A stretch of 64,000 nt of DNA from Hymenobacter taeanensis (lineage in GTDB: Bacteria; Bacteroidota; Bacteroidia; Cytophagales; Hymenobacteraceae), in NCBI RefSeq assembly GCF_013137895.1, contig NZ_CP053538.1, forward strand, positions 3,131,001-3,195,000, read 5' to 3'. Each line of letters starts with the position of its first letter. Positions within the stretch are counted from its first letter, which is position 1. Under the pieces are notes generated by a model, which was not told where the DNA came from, made no database searches, and worked only from the letters and a program-made list of their open reading frames with translations. Of this stretch, positions 9,783 through 18,621 are shown one piece after another. A program made the translations under genes and the position numbers.

Positions 9783-11177
9783 ATGCAAAACGATAAAATT
9801 GTAGTCGGCCTCGACATCGGCACCACCAAAATCTGCGCCTTGGTAGGGCGAAAAAATGAGTTTGGCAAGCTTGAAATTCTTGGCATGGGGAAAGCTGTGT
9901 CGGAGGGCGTAGTGCGCGGTATTGTGTCGAATATCGACAAGACCGTTGACGCCATCAAGAAAGCCATCCGTCAGGCAGAGGAGCAATCTGGGATTAACAT
10001 TGGAGTAGTAAACGTAGGCATTGCGGGCCAACACATCCGTAGCCTACAGCATAACGGCAGCATCACGCGCGCTTCTTCCGATAACGAGATTACTCTGGAT
10101 GACGTGAACCGCCTCACCAACGATATGTATCGGTTAGTGACGCCGCCCGGCTCTGAAATCATTCACGTAATGCCCCAAGACTACAAGGTGGATTACGAGG
10201 AAGGTATCATGGACCCAGTGGGGATGTCGGGGGTACGCCTGGAGGGCAACTTTCACATCATCACGGCCCAGAGCACTGCTATCAACAACATCAACAAGTG
10301 CGTTACCAAGGCCGGTCTGGAAATCGACAACCTGATTCTGGAGCCTCTGGCATCTTCTATGTCGGTGCTGAGCGACGAGGAGAAGGAGGCTGGCGTGGCC
10401 CTCATTGATATTGGTGGTGGCACTACTGACCTGGCTATTTTCAAAGACGGTATTATCCGTCACGCGGCGGTATTGCCCTTTGGTGGTAACATTGTAACCT
10501 CTGATATCAAGCAGGGCTGCCTGGTGATGCAAAACCAGGCTGAACAGCTGAAAGTAAAGTTTGGAAAAGCTATTGCCGAAGAAGCCAGCGAGTACGAAAT
10601 CGTAAGCATTCCGGGGCTCCGCGACCGGGCTCCCAAGGAAATTTCTCTTAAGAACCTGGCCTACATCATTGAGGCCCGGATGGAAGAAATTGTGGAGCTG
10701 GTATACGCCGAGATTCAGCGCTTGGGCTTCCAGGAAAAACTGGCGGCAGGTATTGTGCTAACCGGTGGCGGCTCGCAGTTGCAGAACCTGGTGCAGCTCA
10801 CGGAGTACGTAACCGGCATGGATACCCGTATTGGCTACCCCAATGAGCACCTGGGCAAGAGCCGCATTGAGGCTGTGAAGTCGCCGATGTATGCTACTAC
10901 TGTAGGCCTGGTACTGGCGGGCTACCGCTCGCTGGATGACCGTTTGGCACAGCGGGGCTTTGAAGAGCCTGAGCAGCAGGTGTATCATCGGCCAGCTACC
11001 CCAGAAGCGCGGCCCGTAGCTACCCCTGCTCCGCAGTCTGCCGTCGCGCAGCAGCCACAAAATCCTGCCCAGCCTGAAGCTCCTAAAAAGTCGTCGGGAG
11101 CCGGGAAATTCTTCCAGGATATCATCAGCCGGACGAAAGGCTTGCTGATTGATGATTTTGACGACAAGCAATATTAG
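9783..11177 (+). CDS. ftsA: cell division protein FtsA
   Basis: Actin-like ATPase that tethers FtsZ to the membrane and recruits later divisome proteins. It is 464 residues. The phosphate-1 motif VGLDIGTTKICALVG is at the N-terminus, the SHS2/1C domain follows, then IDIGGGTTDLAIF (about residue 205) and LTGGGSQL (about residue 325). The C-terminus is a Pro/Ala/Gln-rich linker of about 60 residues followed by the amphipathic-looking segment AGKFFQDIISRTKGLLIDD, the expected membrane-targeting sequence. The ATG lies 84 bases after ftsQ. Confidence 0.97.
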   Translation: MQNDKIVVGLDIGTTKICALVGRKNEFGKLEILGMGKAVSEGVVRGIVSNIDKTVDAIKKAIRQAEEQSGINIGVVNVGIAGQHIRSLQHNGSITRASSDNEITLDDVNRLTNDMYRLVTPPGSEIIHVMPQDYKVDYEEGIMDPVGMSGVRLEGNFHIITAQSTAINNINKCVTKAGLEIDNLILEPLASSMSVLSDEEKEAGVALIDIGGGTTDLAIFKDGIIRHAAVLPFGGNIVTSDIKQGCLVMQNQAEQLKVKFGKAIAEEASEYEIVSIPGLRDRAPKEISLKNLAYIIEARMEEIVELVYAEIQRLGFQEKLAAGIVLTGGGSQLQNLVQLTEYVTGMDTRIGYPNEHLGKSRIEAVKSPMYATTVGLVLAGYRSLDDRLAQRGFEEPEQQVYHRPATPEARPVATPAPQSAVAQQPQNPAQPEAPKKSSGAGKFFQDIISRTKGLLIDDFDDKQY

Positions 11178-11187
11178 GTGATGGGGG

Positions 11188-11287
11188 TCTTAGGGACTTG
11201 GGGTCTTGGCTGTTTCGTTGGAATGATGAAGTTGACCAAGCTGCAAGTACCCATCAGCCAAGACCTCAAGTCCCCAAGACCCTAAGA
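11188..11287. repeat. long inverted repeat with tandem sub-units between ftsA and ftsZ
   Basis: The left arm (11188-11212) and right arm (11255-11287) are inverted copies built from short related units of the type TCTTAGGG, ACTTGGGG and TCTTGG. The right arm has one more unit than the left. The 42-base loop carries no gene. It fills almost the whole ftsA-ftsZ gap. It could fold in the mRNA and alter the FtsA:FtsZ ratio, or be a dispersed palindromic repeat. There is no T-run after the right arm, so it is not a classical terminator for ftsA. Confidence 0.75.
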
Positions 11288-11296
11288 TCTTAACTC

Positions 11297-12814
11297 ATGA
11301 ATTTTACATTTGATATTCCGGCACAGTCCAGGTCCATCATAAAGGTGATTGGCGTAGGTGGCGGCGGCTCTAATGCTGTCAACCACATGTTTAGCCAAGG
11401 CATCAAGGACGTGGAGTTCGTGATCTGTAATACGGATAAGCAAGCTTTGGCTTCGTCAACCGTACCTAATCGCCTTCAAATTGGCGCCGACCTAACCGAA
11501 GGGCTAGGGGCAGGGGCTAACCCTGAGCGTGGTAAGCAAGCAGCTATTGAAAGCCGCGAGCAAATCCGGGAACTCCTCAGCAATGGCACCAAAATGGTGT
11601 TCATTACCGCTGGTATGGGCGGCGGCACCGGCACCGGTGCCGCGCCGGTTATTGCCAAAGTAGCCAAGGAGTTGGGTATTCTCACGGTAGGTATCGTGAC
11701 GGCTCCATTCATGTTCGAGGGGAAAAAGAAGCGCCAGCAGGCAGAGCAAGGCATTAAGGAGCTGAGCGATAACTGCGATACGGTACTCGTTATTCTCAAC
11801 GATAAGCTACGCGAGATTTACGGCAACCTACCTATTCGCTCTGCCTTCGCCAAAGCGGACAACGTGCTGAGCACTGCGGCCAAATCCATTGCCGAAATCA
11901 TCACCGTCACGGCCGATGTTAACGTCGACTTTGAAGACGTGAAAACGGTTATGAAAGACTCGGGTGCGGCCGTAATGGGCAGCAGCATCACCGAGGGTGA
12001 AAACCGCGCCCAGCGTGCGGCGGAGGAGGCTCTGGCTTCGCCGTTGCTTAACAACACCGATATCCACGGAGCTCAGCGTATCCTGCTCAGCATCATGTCT
12101 GGCGACCAGGCCGAACTGGAAATGGATGAGCTCACGGAAATCACCGAGTGCATCCAGGAAAAAGCTGGCCAGAACGCTGAAGTTATCTTCGGACACGGCA
12201 TTGACCCCACCTTGGGCCAAAGCATCCGCGTAACGGTTATTGCTACCGGCTTTGCGCGCGAAGCGCACAACATTACTTCGGTAGTGCCCCGGGGTTCTGA
12301 GAATACTTATTCGCCTTCACCTGAGTCGCAGATCAGCATATTTGACAAGGACAGCCAAGAGGCTCCGGCTATTCCAGCTATTCCTACGTTTGGAATGCCC
12401 ACTGCGCCCGCTGCCCCTGAGCCGCAACCCGTAAAGTTCGATCTGGAAACCTCACCGGCGCCTGTAGGCTATGTGCCCCCCGTGGTATCGGCTCCATCGG
12501 CCCCAGCCGCTGATCCGGTGCTTTACCAGCAACCCGTACCACAGCAGGTAGCACCCTCTACTGTGCAACACTCACTGAGCCGGCCATCACTCGATGCTCG
12601 GGCTGAAGAGCGCCGCCGTCGTTTGCAGGAGCTAAGCAACGGCCTCACCAATGATTCCATCAAGGACCAGCTCGAGACCCCCGCTTACCTGCGGCGGCAA
12701 GTGAAGTTGGAGAATGTAGTGCCCTCCTCTGAACAAAATATCAGTCGGTTCAATCTCTCCGATGATAACGAACTGCTCGGTGACAACCGCTTCCTGCACG
12801 ACAACGTGGACTAA
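11297..12814 (+). CDS. ftsZ: cell division protein FtsZ
   Basis: Tubulin-like GTPase that forms the Z ring. It is 505 residues, long for the family because of a C-terminal extension typical of Bacteroidota. The N-terminal domain has VIGVGGGGSNAVNHM (about residues 18-32) and the GTP-binding tubulin signature GGGTGTGAAPVIA at about residue 108, with ADNVLSTAAKSIAEI after it. From about residue 335 a Pro/Ala-rich linker leads to a conserved tail (LETPAYLRRQ near residue 465). It starts at the ATG directly after the inverted repeat. It is the last gene of the cluster, and a strong terminator follows. Confidence 0.98.
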   Translation: MNFTFDIPAQSRSIIKVIGVGGGGSNAVNHMFSQGIKDVEFVICNTDKQALASSTVPNRLQIGADLTEGLGAGANPERGKQAAIESREQIRELLSNGTKMVFITAGMGGGTGTGAAPVIAKVAKELGILTVGIVTAPFMFEGKKKRQQAEQGIKELSDNCDTVLVILNDKLREIYGNLPIRSAFAKADNVLSTAAKSIAEIITVTADVNVDFEDVKTVMKDSGAAVMGSSITEGENRAQRAAEEALASPLLNNTDIHGAQRILLSIMSGDQAELEMDELTEITECIQEKAGQNAEVIFGHGIDPTLGQSIRVTVIATGFAREAHNITSVVPRGSENTYSPSPESQISIFDKDSQEAPAIPAIPTFGMPTAPAAPEPQPVKFDLETSPAPVGYVPPVVSAPSAPAADPVLYQQPVPQQVAPSTVQHSLSRPSLDARAEERRRRLQELSNGLTNDSIKDQLETPAYLRRQVKLENVVPSSEQNISRFNLSDDNELLGDNRFLHDNVD

Positions 12815-12833
12815 GTACATCTAGCTTTGCAAG

Positions 12834-12868
12834 AAGGCCGCAATGGATATCCCATTGCGGCCTTTTTA
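12834..12868 (+). terminator. intrinsic terminator of the dcw cluster
   Basis: A 13-bp perfect stem, AAGGCCGCAATGG with its complement at 12852-12864, a 5-base loop and a following T-rich run. It lies 20 bases after the ftsZ stop. Confidence 0.92.
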
Positions 12869-12980
12869 TTCATCTCTGAAGTCAATACGCTTGGAAAGCG
12901 AAAATTAGGTTACCAAAAAGAGTAACATCACCAGCGGTTTAAGCTGTACACTAATGATGAGCACCATTAAAAGATCTTGC

Positions 12981-13172
12981 TCAAGGGCGGCTTTGTAAAG
13001 AGTCTGGTACTGTTGTGTCAACTGAGTCAGTAGGCATGCGTGCGGGTTCACCAAGTTCACGGTCGGGGCTAAGCGTGCGGCCCCTGGATGATGAGCGCGG
13101 CGCGGCCGTGTTGCAGCTAACAGTTAGCGCAAGGCTGGCGAGAGCAAGTAAAGAAAGTAAATGGTTGTGCAT
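12981..13172 (-). CDS. small predicted lipoprotein, unknown function
   Basis: A 63-residue reading frame that begins with a convincing lipoprotein signal: a short polar start (MHNH), a hydrophobic core (LLSLLALASLALTV) and a cysteine in lipobox context (LTVSC). The mature part would be only about 43 residues, polar and rich in Pro, Ser and Asp. I recognise no family. It is read away from ftsZ and lies downstream of the acyltransferase remnant on the same strand. The signal peptide is the only support. A chance ORF cannot be excluded. Confidence 0.45.
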   Translation of the reverse strand: MHNHLLSLLALASLALTVSCNTAAPRSSSRGRTLSPDRELGEPARMPTDSVDTTVPDSLQSRP

Positions 13173-13199
13173 GAGCAGGGTATGTATACGCTTGCGAGA

Positions 13200-13892
13200 T
13201 TAAGCAGGCTGTACCTGAAGTGGTATTGGTTTGGCACGCCGCCGGAACCATTGGTTAACGGGCTTTTCAACTCCAACGTACAGCGCTATGGCTAACAGGT
13301 TCAGTAGCACAAAGAGCAAGCCATTGTGAGCGGTCAGGTTTTCGGCTAGCCAATTCCGGATGATGCCTAAATGAATAAGATAGAAGGCGTACGAGCTCTT
13401 GCCTAGCAACTGAGCTGGCGCACAAGACAGAACCCGACGCAACCAAGTATCCTCCGTGAGCAGACCAGCGAAAAATAAGAGAATTCCGCCGGGTAACATC
13501 ACGTTGTTCAGGGCAACACCAAACGGATGCTCTTGGCCAAAAGTGTACCCGCCCCGGGTCCAGACCATGCCAGTAAGAGCCACGGCCATCACTATTAAGC
13601 CTAGCACCGTCAATAACCCACGCATTTTATAGATAGGAAGCTGGCCCCGGCGGTACCATAGCGCCAGCTGTATGCCCGCGTAGAACTCAATACTGCGGCC
13701 AAAAAAAGTGTAGAGAAGCATAAACTTTAAGCTCCCCAAAAGTCCATGCAGTTGTGCAGCTCCAGTAGTGCAGATGAACACTAAAAGGCTCCCCAGACTA
13801 AGCCAGCCAAATGGCTGCAACCACAAGTGTATGCGCCGTTGCAAACCTACGATTATCAGTTGGGTAAAAATAACTATCCCAGCTAATGGCAC
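13200..13892 (-). pseudogene. acyltransferase 3 family remnant, N-terminal half missing
   Basis: About 230 codons of a polytopic membrane protein that match the C-terminal half of acyltransferase family 3 (OafA-like) proteins: repeated hydrophobic segments, then LGKSSYAFYLIHLGIIRNW and GVEKPVNQWFRR at the end. Family members are usually 350-400 residues and begin with a conserved segment containing the catalytic-region histidine; none of that is present. A stop codon lies immediately upstream (13893-13895) of the first usable codon, a GTG, and the next gene's stop is only 46 bases away. I infer a 5'-truncated, probably inactive remnant. A functional short protein is less likely. Confidence 0.7.
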
Positions 13893-13937
13893 CTACAAGC
13901 TGGTTGTCAACAGCCCAACCGGTAGTGGCCTAGCACC

Positions 13938-15062
13938 CTAGGGCTTGAACGGATCCGAAAATTTCTTGTCAGTTACGAAGGCGGAATCAGTAAGTGTGCG
14001 TAGGAAGGCCAGTAGCTGCGTTTTTTCAGTAATTGTAAGGTCGAGGTGGGTGCCGTTTGGGGTATTAGATAACAGTACGTTAGGGTCAACAAAGGCGCTG
14101 GTGGTTTGCACGTGTTCGTTGTAATGGTCGAGCACTTCTTCCAGGGTTTTGAAGCGACCATCGTGCATGTAAGGTCCTGTTAGGGCAATGTTGCGCAGCG
14201 TAGGAGCTTTAAATTTGCCACGCTCTGAGGCTAGGCCAGTAACTCCCCCTCGGCCAGCATCCTGAAACGTGACGTCGAGGCCATTATTGAAAAAGTCAGG
14301 CGAGGAAAATAAACCCGTTTCGCTGAAGTGGCAATGGTGGCAGGCGCCACCCCGAATGAATACGCCGCCTACCTCGCCGGGGTGGTTATTGAACAGAGCG
14401 GCGCCTTGCCTTTCAGTAGGAGTGAGCGTACCGGTTTTCCGCAGGTATTGATCATAGCGGGAATTAGCGGATATGAGGGTACGCTCAAACTGCGCCAGTG
14501 CCTTCAGAACATTCTCCTCCGAAATGGTACTTGTGCCAAATGCTTTCTGAAACAGCGGCGGATATAGTTCGCTCTGCTGTAGCTTTCTAACCCCATCGGC
14601 TAGTAGCTGGTGCATTTCTACTGGGTTTTCGATGGGTAGGCGCGCCTGCTGCTCCAAGCTGGTAGCTGCCCCATCCCAGTTGAGGGTAGTTTCCCAAAGC
14701 ACATTTGTCAGCGACATGGTGTTGCGCGAGTGTGGCAACCCATCTACCCCTATAGCTTTGGTGAGCCCATCCGTAAAGGCTTTGCTCTGCTGGTGGCAGC
14801 TCCCACAAGACTGAGTGCCCGTGCGTGACAAGCGCGGCTCATAAAACAACTTTCGACCCAGGTCAACTCCCTCTACCGTGAGAGGGTTGGAGGCCGGTAC
14901 GCCAACGTTTTGCGGCAGGTTACTGGGCAGCGTTAAAGTATAAGGAGTGGTAACATATGGGTTCTCGCCAGTTTCCTCATCACCACCTTTACTTCCGCAA
15001 CCAATCAGCCATAGGCACAGCAGCAGCAAAGCCGCCAGATGAAGACGTAAGGAAGCAGGCAT
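13938..15062 (-). CDS. MauG/cytochrome c peroxidase-family di-haem lipoprotein
   Basis: Periplasmic di-haem c-type enzyme of the bacterial cytochrome c peroxidase/MauG superfamily, 374 residues from the ATG at 15062. A lipoprotein signal with LWLIGCGS (cysteine near residue 22) anchors it to a membrane. Two CxxCH haem sites are seen, CGSCH in the first third and CHHCH in the second half, followed by LRNIALTGPYMHDGRF, a conserved C-terminal segment of the family. An upstream ATG at 15110 would overlap the previous gene and hide the signal peptide, so it was not chosen. It is the third gene of an operon with an MbnP-like protein and a second di-haem enzyme, so it more likely modifies or oxidises a protein partner than detoxifies peroxide. 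Confidence 0.88.
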   Translation of the reverse strand: MPASLRLHLAALLLLCLWLIGCGSKGGDEETGENPYVTTPYTLTLPSNLPQNVGVPASNPLTVEGVDLGRKLFYEPRLSRTGTQSCGSCHQQSKAFTDGLTKAIGVDGLPHSRNTMSLTNVLWETTLNWDGAATSLEQQARLPIENPVEMHQLLADGVRKLQQSELYPPLFQKAFGTSTISEENVLKALAQFERTLISANSRYDQYLRKTGTLTPTERQGAALFNNHPGEVGGVFIRGGACHHCHFSETGLFSSPDFFNNGLDVTFQDAGRGGVTGLASERGKFKAPTLRNIALTGPYMHDGRFKTLEEVLDHYNEHVQTTSAFVDPNVLLSNTPNGTHLDLTITEKTQLLAFLRTLTDSAFVTDKKFSDPFKP

Positions 15063-15081
15063 AGAAGGTAATTTCAAGGAG

Positions 15082-16209
15082 CTAATATGATTTTGAGTTG
15101 CCAGTGGCAACGCCGGCAGTAAGAGCAGTGGTTCCAGTAGAGTGCGAGGCTGGGGCAGCTAAGCGCTTATCATGCAGAAACGTCTCATCGGTGAGAGTGC
15201 CAAGGAAGGCCAGTAAATCTTGTTTCTGTTGGGCAGAAAGCGTTATTCCGGGCGGGCCTTGCAGTTGGTGAAATACGGTATCGAGGGTGGGAGATGCGGC
15301 AAGGCCATGGTCATAATGGTCTAGCACTTCTGTCAACGTTTTGAAGCGGCCATCGTGCATATATGGAGCCGTAAGAGCAATATTGCGAAGGCTGGGTACT
15401 TTGAACCGACCTACATCAGAGCGACGGCCCGTGATGTGGGCCCGGCCGGAGTCAAGCGGAAAGGCGTGGTCGAGGCCATTATTACGGTAAGACTCATCTG
15501 TGAATAGCTCTCCGGCATGGCAGGGCGCACAGTTCTTGCGTAGCACGGCCAAGCCGCGCAACTCCCCGTCCGATAGCTCACCACCAGCTTCTTGCCGCAT
15601 ATATCTGTCGTAGCGGGAATTAGCAGAGGTGAGTGCCGCTGTGAATTGCGCTAGGGCCCGCAGAAACTGATAGGAGTCAATGGGCTGGCGGCCATAGAGC
15701 TGCGCAAATCGTTGCCGATACTCAGCGCTGGCGTTAAGCTTGCGCACCACATCAGCTAAGGTTTCACCCATCTCTAGGTGGTTAGATAGGGGTGCTAGCG
15801 GCATTGTTTCAATGTGATTAGCACCGCCATCCCACAGCAATTCTCTTTTCCAGCGTAAGTTTTGCAGAGCTGGGGAATTGCGCGTGCCCCGGTGGCCTAG
15901 CACGCCCTGGCTGAAACGTTGGCCACCATCTGAGAAGGCAGCAGCTTGCCGGTGACAGCTGCCGCAAGAAACCTCTCCGGTGCGTGAAAGGCTGGCATCA
16001 TAAAACAAGCTGCGCCCTAGTTCAAAGGCCTGTTTTGTAGGAGGGTTTTGGGCAGTAGTGTACTCCGGCACCGGAAAGTTGCCTGGAATAGCGCTGCCCG
16101 GTACTGCTTGCTCCAACTGGCTGCGCTCACCGGTAGGAGAAGCGCAGGCCACCAGGCTACTGCTTAGGCCTAGAAACCAATATGCGAGCATTTGCCGGGA
16201 GTGCCACAT
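15082..16209 (-). CDS. MauG/MbnH-like di-haem lipoprotein
   Basis: Second di-haem enzyme of the MauG/cytochrome c peroxidase superfamily, 375 residues. The signal ends in SSLVACASP, a lipobox. The haem sites are CGSCH (near residue 80) and CAPCH (near residue 228), and LRNIALTAPYMHDGRFKT follows. It lies 8 bases after the MbnP-like gene and 19 bases before the next di-haem gene, so the three are one operon. In methanotrophs the MauG-like enzyme MbnH oxidises a tryptophan of MbnP to kynurenine. The direct adjacency here suggests an equivalent pair, but that role is inferred from family and context. Confidence 0.88.
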   Translation of the reverse strand: MWHSRQMLAYWFLGLSSSLVACASPTGERSQLEQAVPGSAIPGNFPVPEYTTAQNPPTKQAFELGRSLFYDASLSRTGEVSCGSCHRQAAAFSDGGQRFSQGVLGHRGTRNSPALQNLRWKRELLWDGGANHIETMPLAPLSNHLEMGETLADVVRKLNASAEYRQRFAQLYGRQPIDSYQFLRALAQFTAALTSANSRYDRYMRQEAGGELSDGELRGLAVLRKNCAPCHAGELFTDESYRNNGLDHAFPLDSGRAHITGRRSDVGRFKVPSLRNIALTAPYMHDGRFKTLTEVLDHYDHGLAASPTLDTVFHQLQGPPGITLSAQQKQDLLAFLGTLTDETFLHDKRLAAPASHSTGTTALTAGVATGNSKSY

Positions 16210-16217
16210 GGCTAGTG

Positions 16218-16988
16218 CTATTGCTCCTGCACCTGCTGCACGGTGAACATACCGGCCGCATAGTTATCGGCTAATGACATTGCGGCGGTACCGGCGCCCA
16301 TCACGTTGTATGTTTGAGCAAAACGAATGGTGTGGGGGCCAGTGAGCATCCGCAACACATCGGCCTGCAGCTTAATAGTAGGCGTGCGGTCTTGTCGGAT
16401 CTGGATTGTGGCTGCGCCTAGTGCCGGGGATACCGTACGGATGGCGTTGTTAGGCGTCTTAAACCCACCCACATGCAAAAGCAGGCCATGGTTGCCGGGA
16501 GCCTGAGGAGAGGAGCCTTCGAGCTTAGCGAAAATATAGCCTGTGTTCCAATCCCAGAACATAGCATTGATTGGATCAAGAGCGCCGGCTTTAGCGCCTG
16601 ATACGTTGTGCGTACTATCCACTCCTACCATAAAGGAGAAGGACGGGTACTCGCCGGCCGGAATGTTGTGTAGGGTAATTGTTTTGGAATCAGCCTTGGC
16701 CTCATCCACTAAAAAGTAGCTTTCGGGAACAGCATACTCAGTGCCGTCGGTTTTTCTTAGCTTAAAATTGGAGAGGTAATATCTAAACGCAGACACAGTG
16801 AAGGCATCACCGGCTGGCGTTGTGTAAGGCGTGGCGGCGTTCAGGCTAAGAGCCGAAGTGCCCACCACATGGCTTATTTCAAGCCGAAGTACATTGCTAC
16901 TAGGTTCGGCCTCCTTGTTGGTACAGCTAGTAAATGAGAGTGCTGCAGCCAGTAACAGCAAAAGCAGGGGAAGCTTAGGAATAGTCAT
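16218..16988 (-). CDS. MbnP-family lipoprotein, predicted copper-binding partner of MbnH
   Basis: A 256-residue protein with a lipobox (LSFTSC, cysteine near residue 21). The body fits the MbnP family: RLEISHVVG, an FTVSAFRYYLSNF segment, PESYFLVDE, FMVGVDSTHN, and the tryptophan-rich stretch MFWDWNTGYIFAKLEG followed by LLLHVGGF. In the characterised methanotroph system MbnP binds copper after MbnH converts a tryptophan to kynurenine; WDWNTGY contains candidate tryptophans. It is the first gene of a three-gene operon with two MauG-like enzymes. I am confident of the family; the copper role is inference. Confidence 0.85.
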   Translation of the reverse strand: MTIPKLPLLLLLLAAALSFTSCTNKEAEPSSNVLRLEISHVVGTSALSLNAATPYTTPAGDAFTVSAFRYYLSNFKLRKTDGTEYAVPESYFLVDEAKADSKTITLHNIPAGEYPSFSFMVGVDSTHNVSGAKAGALDPINAMFWDWNTGYIFAKLEGSSPQAPGNHGLLLHVGGFKTPNNAIRTVSPALGAATIQIRQDRTPTIKLQADVLRMLTGPHTIRFAQTYNVMGAGTAAMSLADNYAAGMFTVQQVQEQ

Positions 16989-17153
16989 GGAAGCAAAACG
17001 GTTTCTGACGAATATTTATTGGAGCGCCTGCCACACGCTAGGCCACTACGCGCAATGTGAGCGTCAGCAACTATAAGGCTAACAGATGAATAAGGCGTGA
17101 GCGTAAGCTCAGCGCTGTTCTATCAAGATAAGAATTTAATGCCAACAGGTGGG

Positions 17154-17681
17154 TTAGAACGCCAAGAGGGCCTCTACTTGCTCTTGCAGCAATTGCTGGT
17201 ACAGTGGCTCCGTTAGTTGGCCTTCCGCAGTGAGGTGTTTATCAATAAAAGGGAGCCTTACGCGCTGAGGAAGCACCGCCGTACCGAGGTACATAAGCAC
17301 ATCTGTTAGGTGATTAATAGGAAGTAGCCCCCCCTGTCCTCCTGATGATAGGCCTACTAATGCAGCTTTCTTGCCCCTAATGCCTCCTGGGTAGGGGAGG
17401 CCGTCAATAAAAGCCTTTAGTACTCCCGGGAAAGAAGCATTGTACTCTGGTACAATAAATACCAGCTTCTCGGCCGCTTCTGCCATAGCCACTAGGTTGT
17501 TGAAGTGGTCATGAGTGCCTGTGTTGTGGTATAGGGCAGTAGTAGTAAAATCAACGGGAAGCTCCGTCAGGTCAAGAATCTGAAAATTTACTTTCTGCTT
17601 CGATAGGATAGTGCCGTAAACTTCAGCAATCCTGCGGGCGCGGGAGTTAGGCCGGTTGGTACCAGCAACAATTGTTATCAT
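17154..17681 (-). CDS. NADPH-dependent FMN reductase family protein
   Basis: A 175-residue flavodoxin-fold protein starting MITIVAGTNRPNSRARRIAE, the phosphate-binding loop of NADPH-dependent FMN/azo reductases. The segment VFIVPEYNASFPGVLKAFID (about residues 72-91) is the family's flavin-binding signature. A start 4 codons upstream is possible, but the MITIVAG start fits the family better. It probably uses NAD(P)H to reduce FMN or quinone-like substrates in the cytoplasm. It stands alone between the MbnP operon and the sdh operon; the terminator upstream (17746-17777) separates it from sdhB. Confidence 0.85.
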   Translation of the reverse strand: MITIVAGTNRPNSRARRIAEVYGTILSKQKVNFQILDLTELPVDFTTTALYHNTGTHDHFNNLVAMAEAAEKLVFIVPEYNASFPGVLKAFIDGLPYPGGIRGKKAALVGLSSGGQGGLLPINHLTDVLMYLGTAVLPQRVRLPFIDKHLTAEGQLTEPLYQQLLQEQVEALLAF

Positions 17682-17745
17682 GAAAGTGAGCAAGGAGTTA
17701 GAAGCACAGCCAATGCCTATTCGGTTCGGTGATTGGCATACAATA

Positions 17746-17777
17746 AAAAAGCGAACCGGATAACCGGTTCGCTTTTT
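17746..17777 (-). terminator. intrinsic terminator after sdhB
   Basis: The hairpin AAAAAGCGAACCGG and its complement, separated by ATAA, has A-tracts and T-tracts at both ends. It lies about 22 bases beyond the sdhB stop and can act in either direction. Confidence 0.9.
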
Positions 17778-17798
17778 CTACGCTAGTAACTGAAAACC

Positions 17799-18584
17799 TT
17801 ACGCAAGGTTATTGGAGGTAGCCTTGGCGTTGATGAATTCGCGGTTCAGAATGGCAATATTCTCTAGCGAGATGCCTACAGGGCACTCAGCAGCACAGGA
17901 ACCGATATTGGTGCAGGCGCCAAACCCTTCCTTGTCCATCTGAGCTACCATGTTTTCTACGCGGGTTTTGCGCTCCACATGACCCTGGGGAAGCAGGGCC
18001 AACTGGCTTACCTTAGCCGACACGAACAGCATGGCCGAGGAATTTTTGCAAGAGGCTACGCAAGCACCGCAGGCGATGCAAGTAGCTGCCTCAAACGCGC
18101 GGTCAGCAATATCCTTCGGAATCGGAATCTCGTTGGCATCCGGCGTACCACCCGTATTAACGGAGATATATCCGCCAGCCTGAATGATACGGTCAAAGGC
18201 GGAGCGGTCTACGCTCAGGTCTTTGTTTACGGGGAAAGCAGCTGAGCGCCAAGGTTCAATGGTGATGGTGTCACCATCGGAGAACTTGCGCATGTGCAGC
18301 TGGCAGGTGGTAGTGCCAGCCTCAGGACCGTGTGCACGGCCATTGATGAACAGGTTGCACGAACCACAAATGCCCTCGCGGCAGTCATGGTCGAACGCTA
18401 CGGGCTCCTCGCCCTGGCGCAGCAAATCCTCGTTCAATACATCGAGCATTTCCAGGAACGACATATCCGGGGAGATGTCCTTCACCTGGTAATCCACAAT
18501 GCGACCTGCCGTGTTGCGGTTACGCTGCCGCCACACCTTCAGGGTGAGGTTCATTGGTTTGGCATTGGGGTTACTTCCAGCCAT
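17799..18584 (-). CDS. sdhB: succinate dehydrogenase/fumarate reductase iron-sulfur subunit SdhB
   Basis: Iron-sulfur subunit of complex II, which passes electrons from the flavoprotein to the quinone site. It is 261 residues. The [2Fe-2S] cysteines are in CREGICGSC plus a later cysteine in TTTCQ, and the C-terminal clusters are in [13 protein letters not shown] and [12 protein letters not shown]. It is the last gene of the sdhC-sdhA-sdhB operon, the order of type B enzymes of Bacteroidota. A 72-base gap with a hairpin separates it from sdhA. Confidence 0.97.
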   Translation of the reverse strand: MAGSNPNAKPMNLTLKVWRQRNRNTAGRIVDYQVKDISPDMSFLEMLDVLNEDLLRQGEEPVAFDHDCREGICGSCNLFINGRAHGPEAGTTTCQLHMRKFSDGDTITIEPWRSAAFPVNKDLSVDRSAFDRIIQAGGYISVNTGGTPDANEIPIPKDIADRAFEAATCIACGACVASCKNSSAMLFVSAKVSQLALLPQGHVERKTRVENMVAQMDKEGFGACTNIGSCAAECPVGISLENIAILNREFINAKATSNNLA

Positions 18585-18621
18585 TGTATTTCTAGGGTAT
18601 AAAGTCTTGAAAACTGGATTG

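Noticed and set aside
13015..13203. 62-codon plus-strand frame over the small lipoprotein
   Set aside because: The opposite strand has a proper lipoprotein signal; this frame has none.
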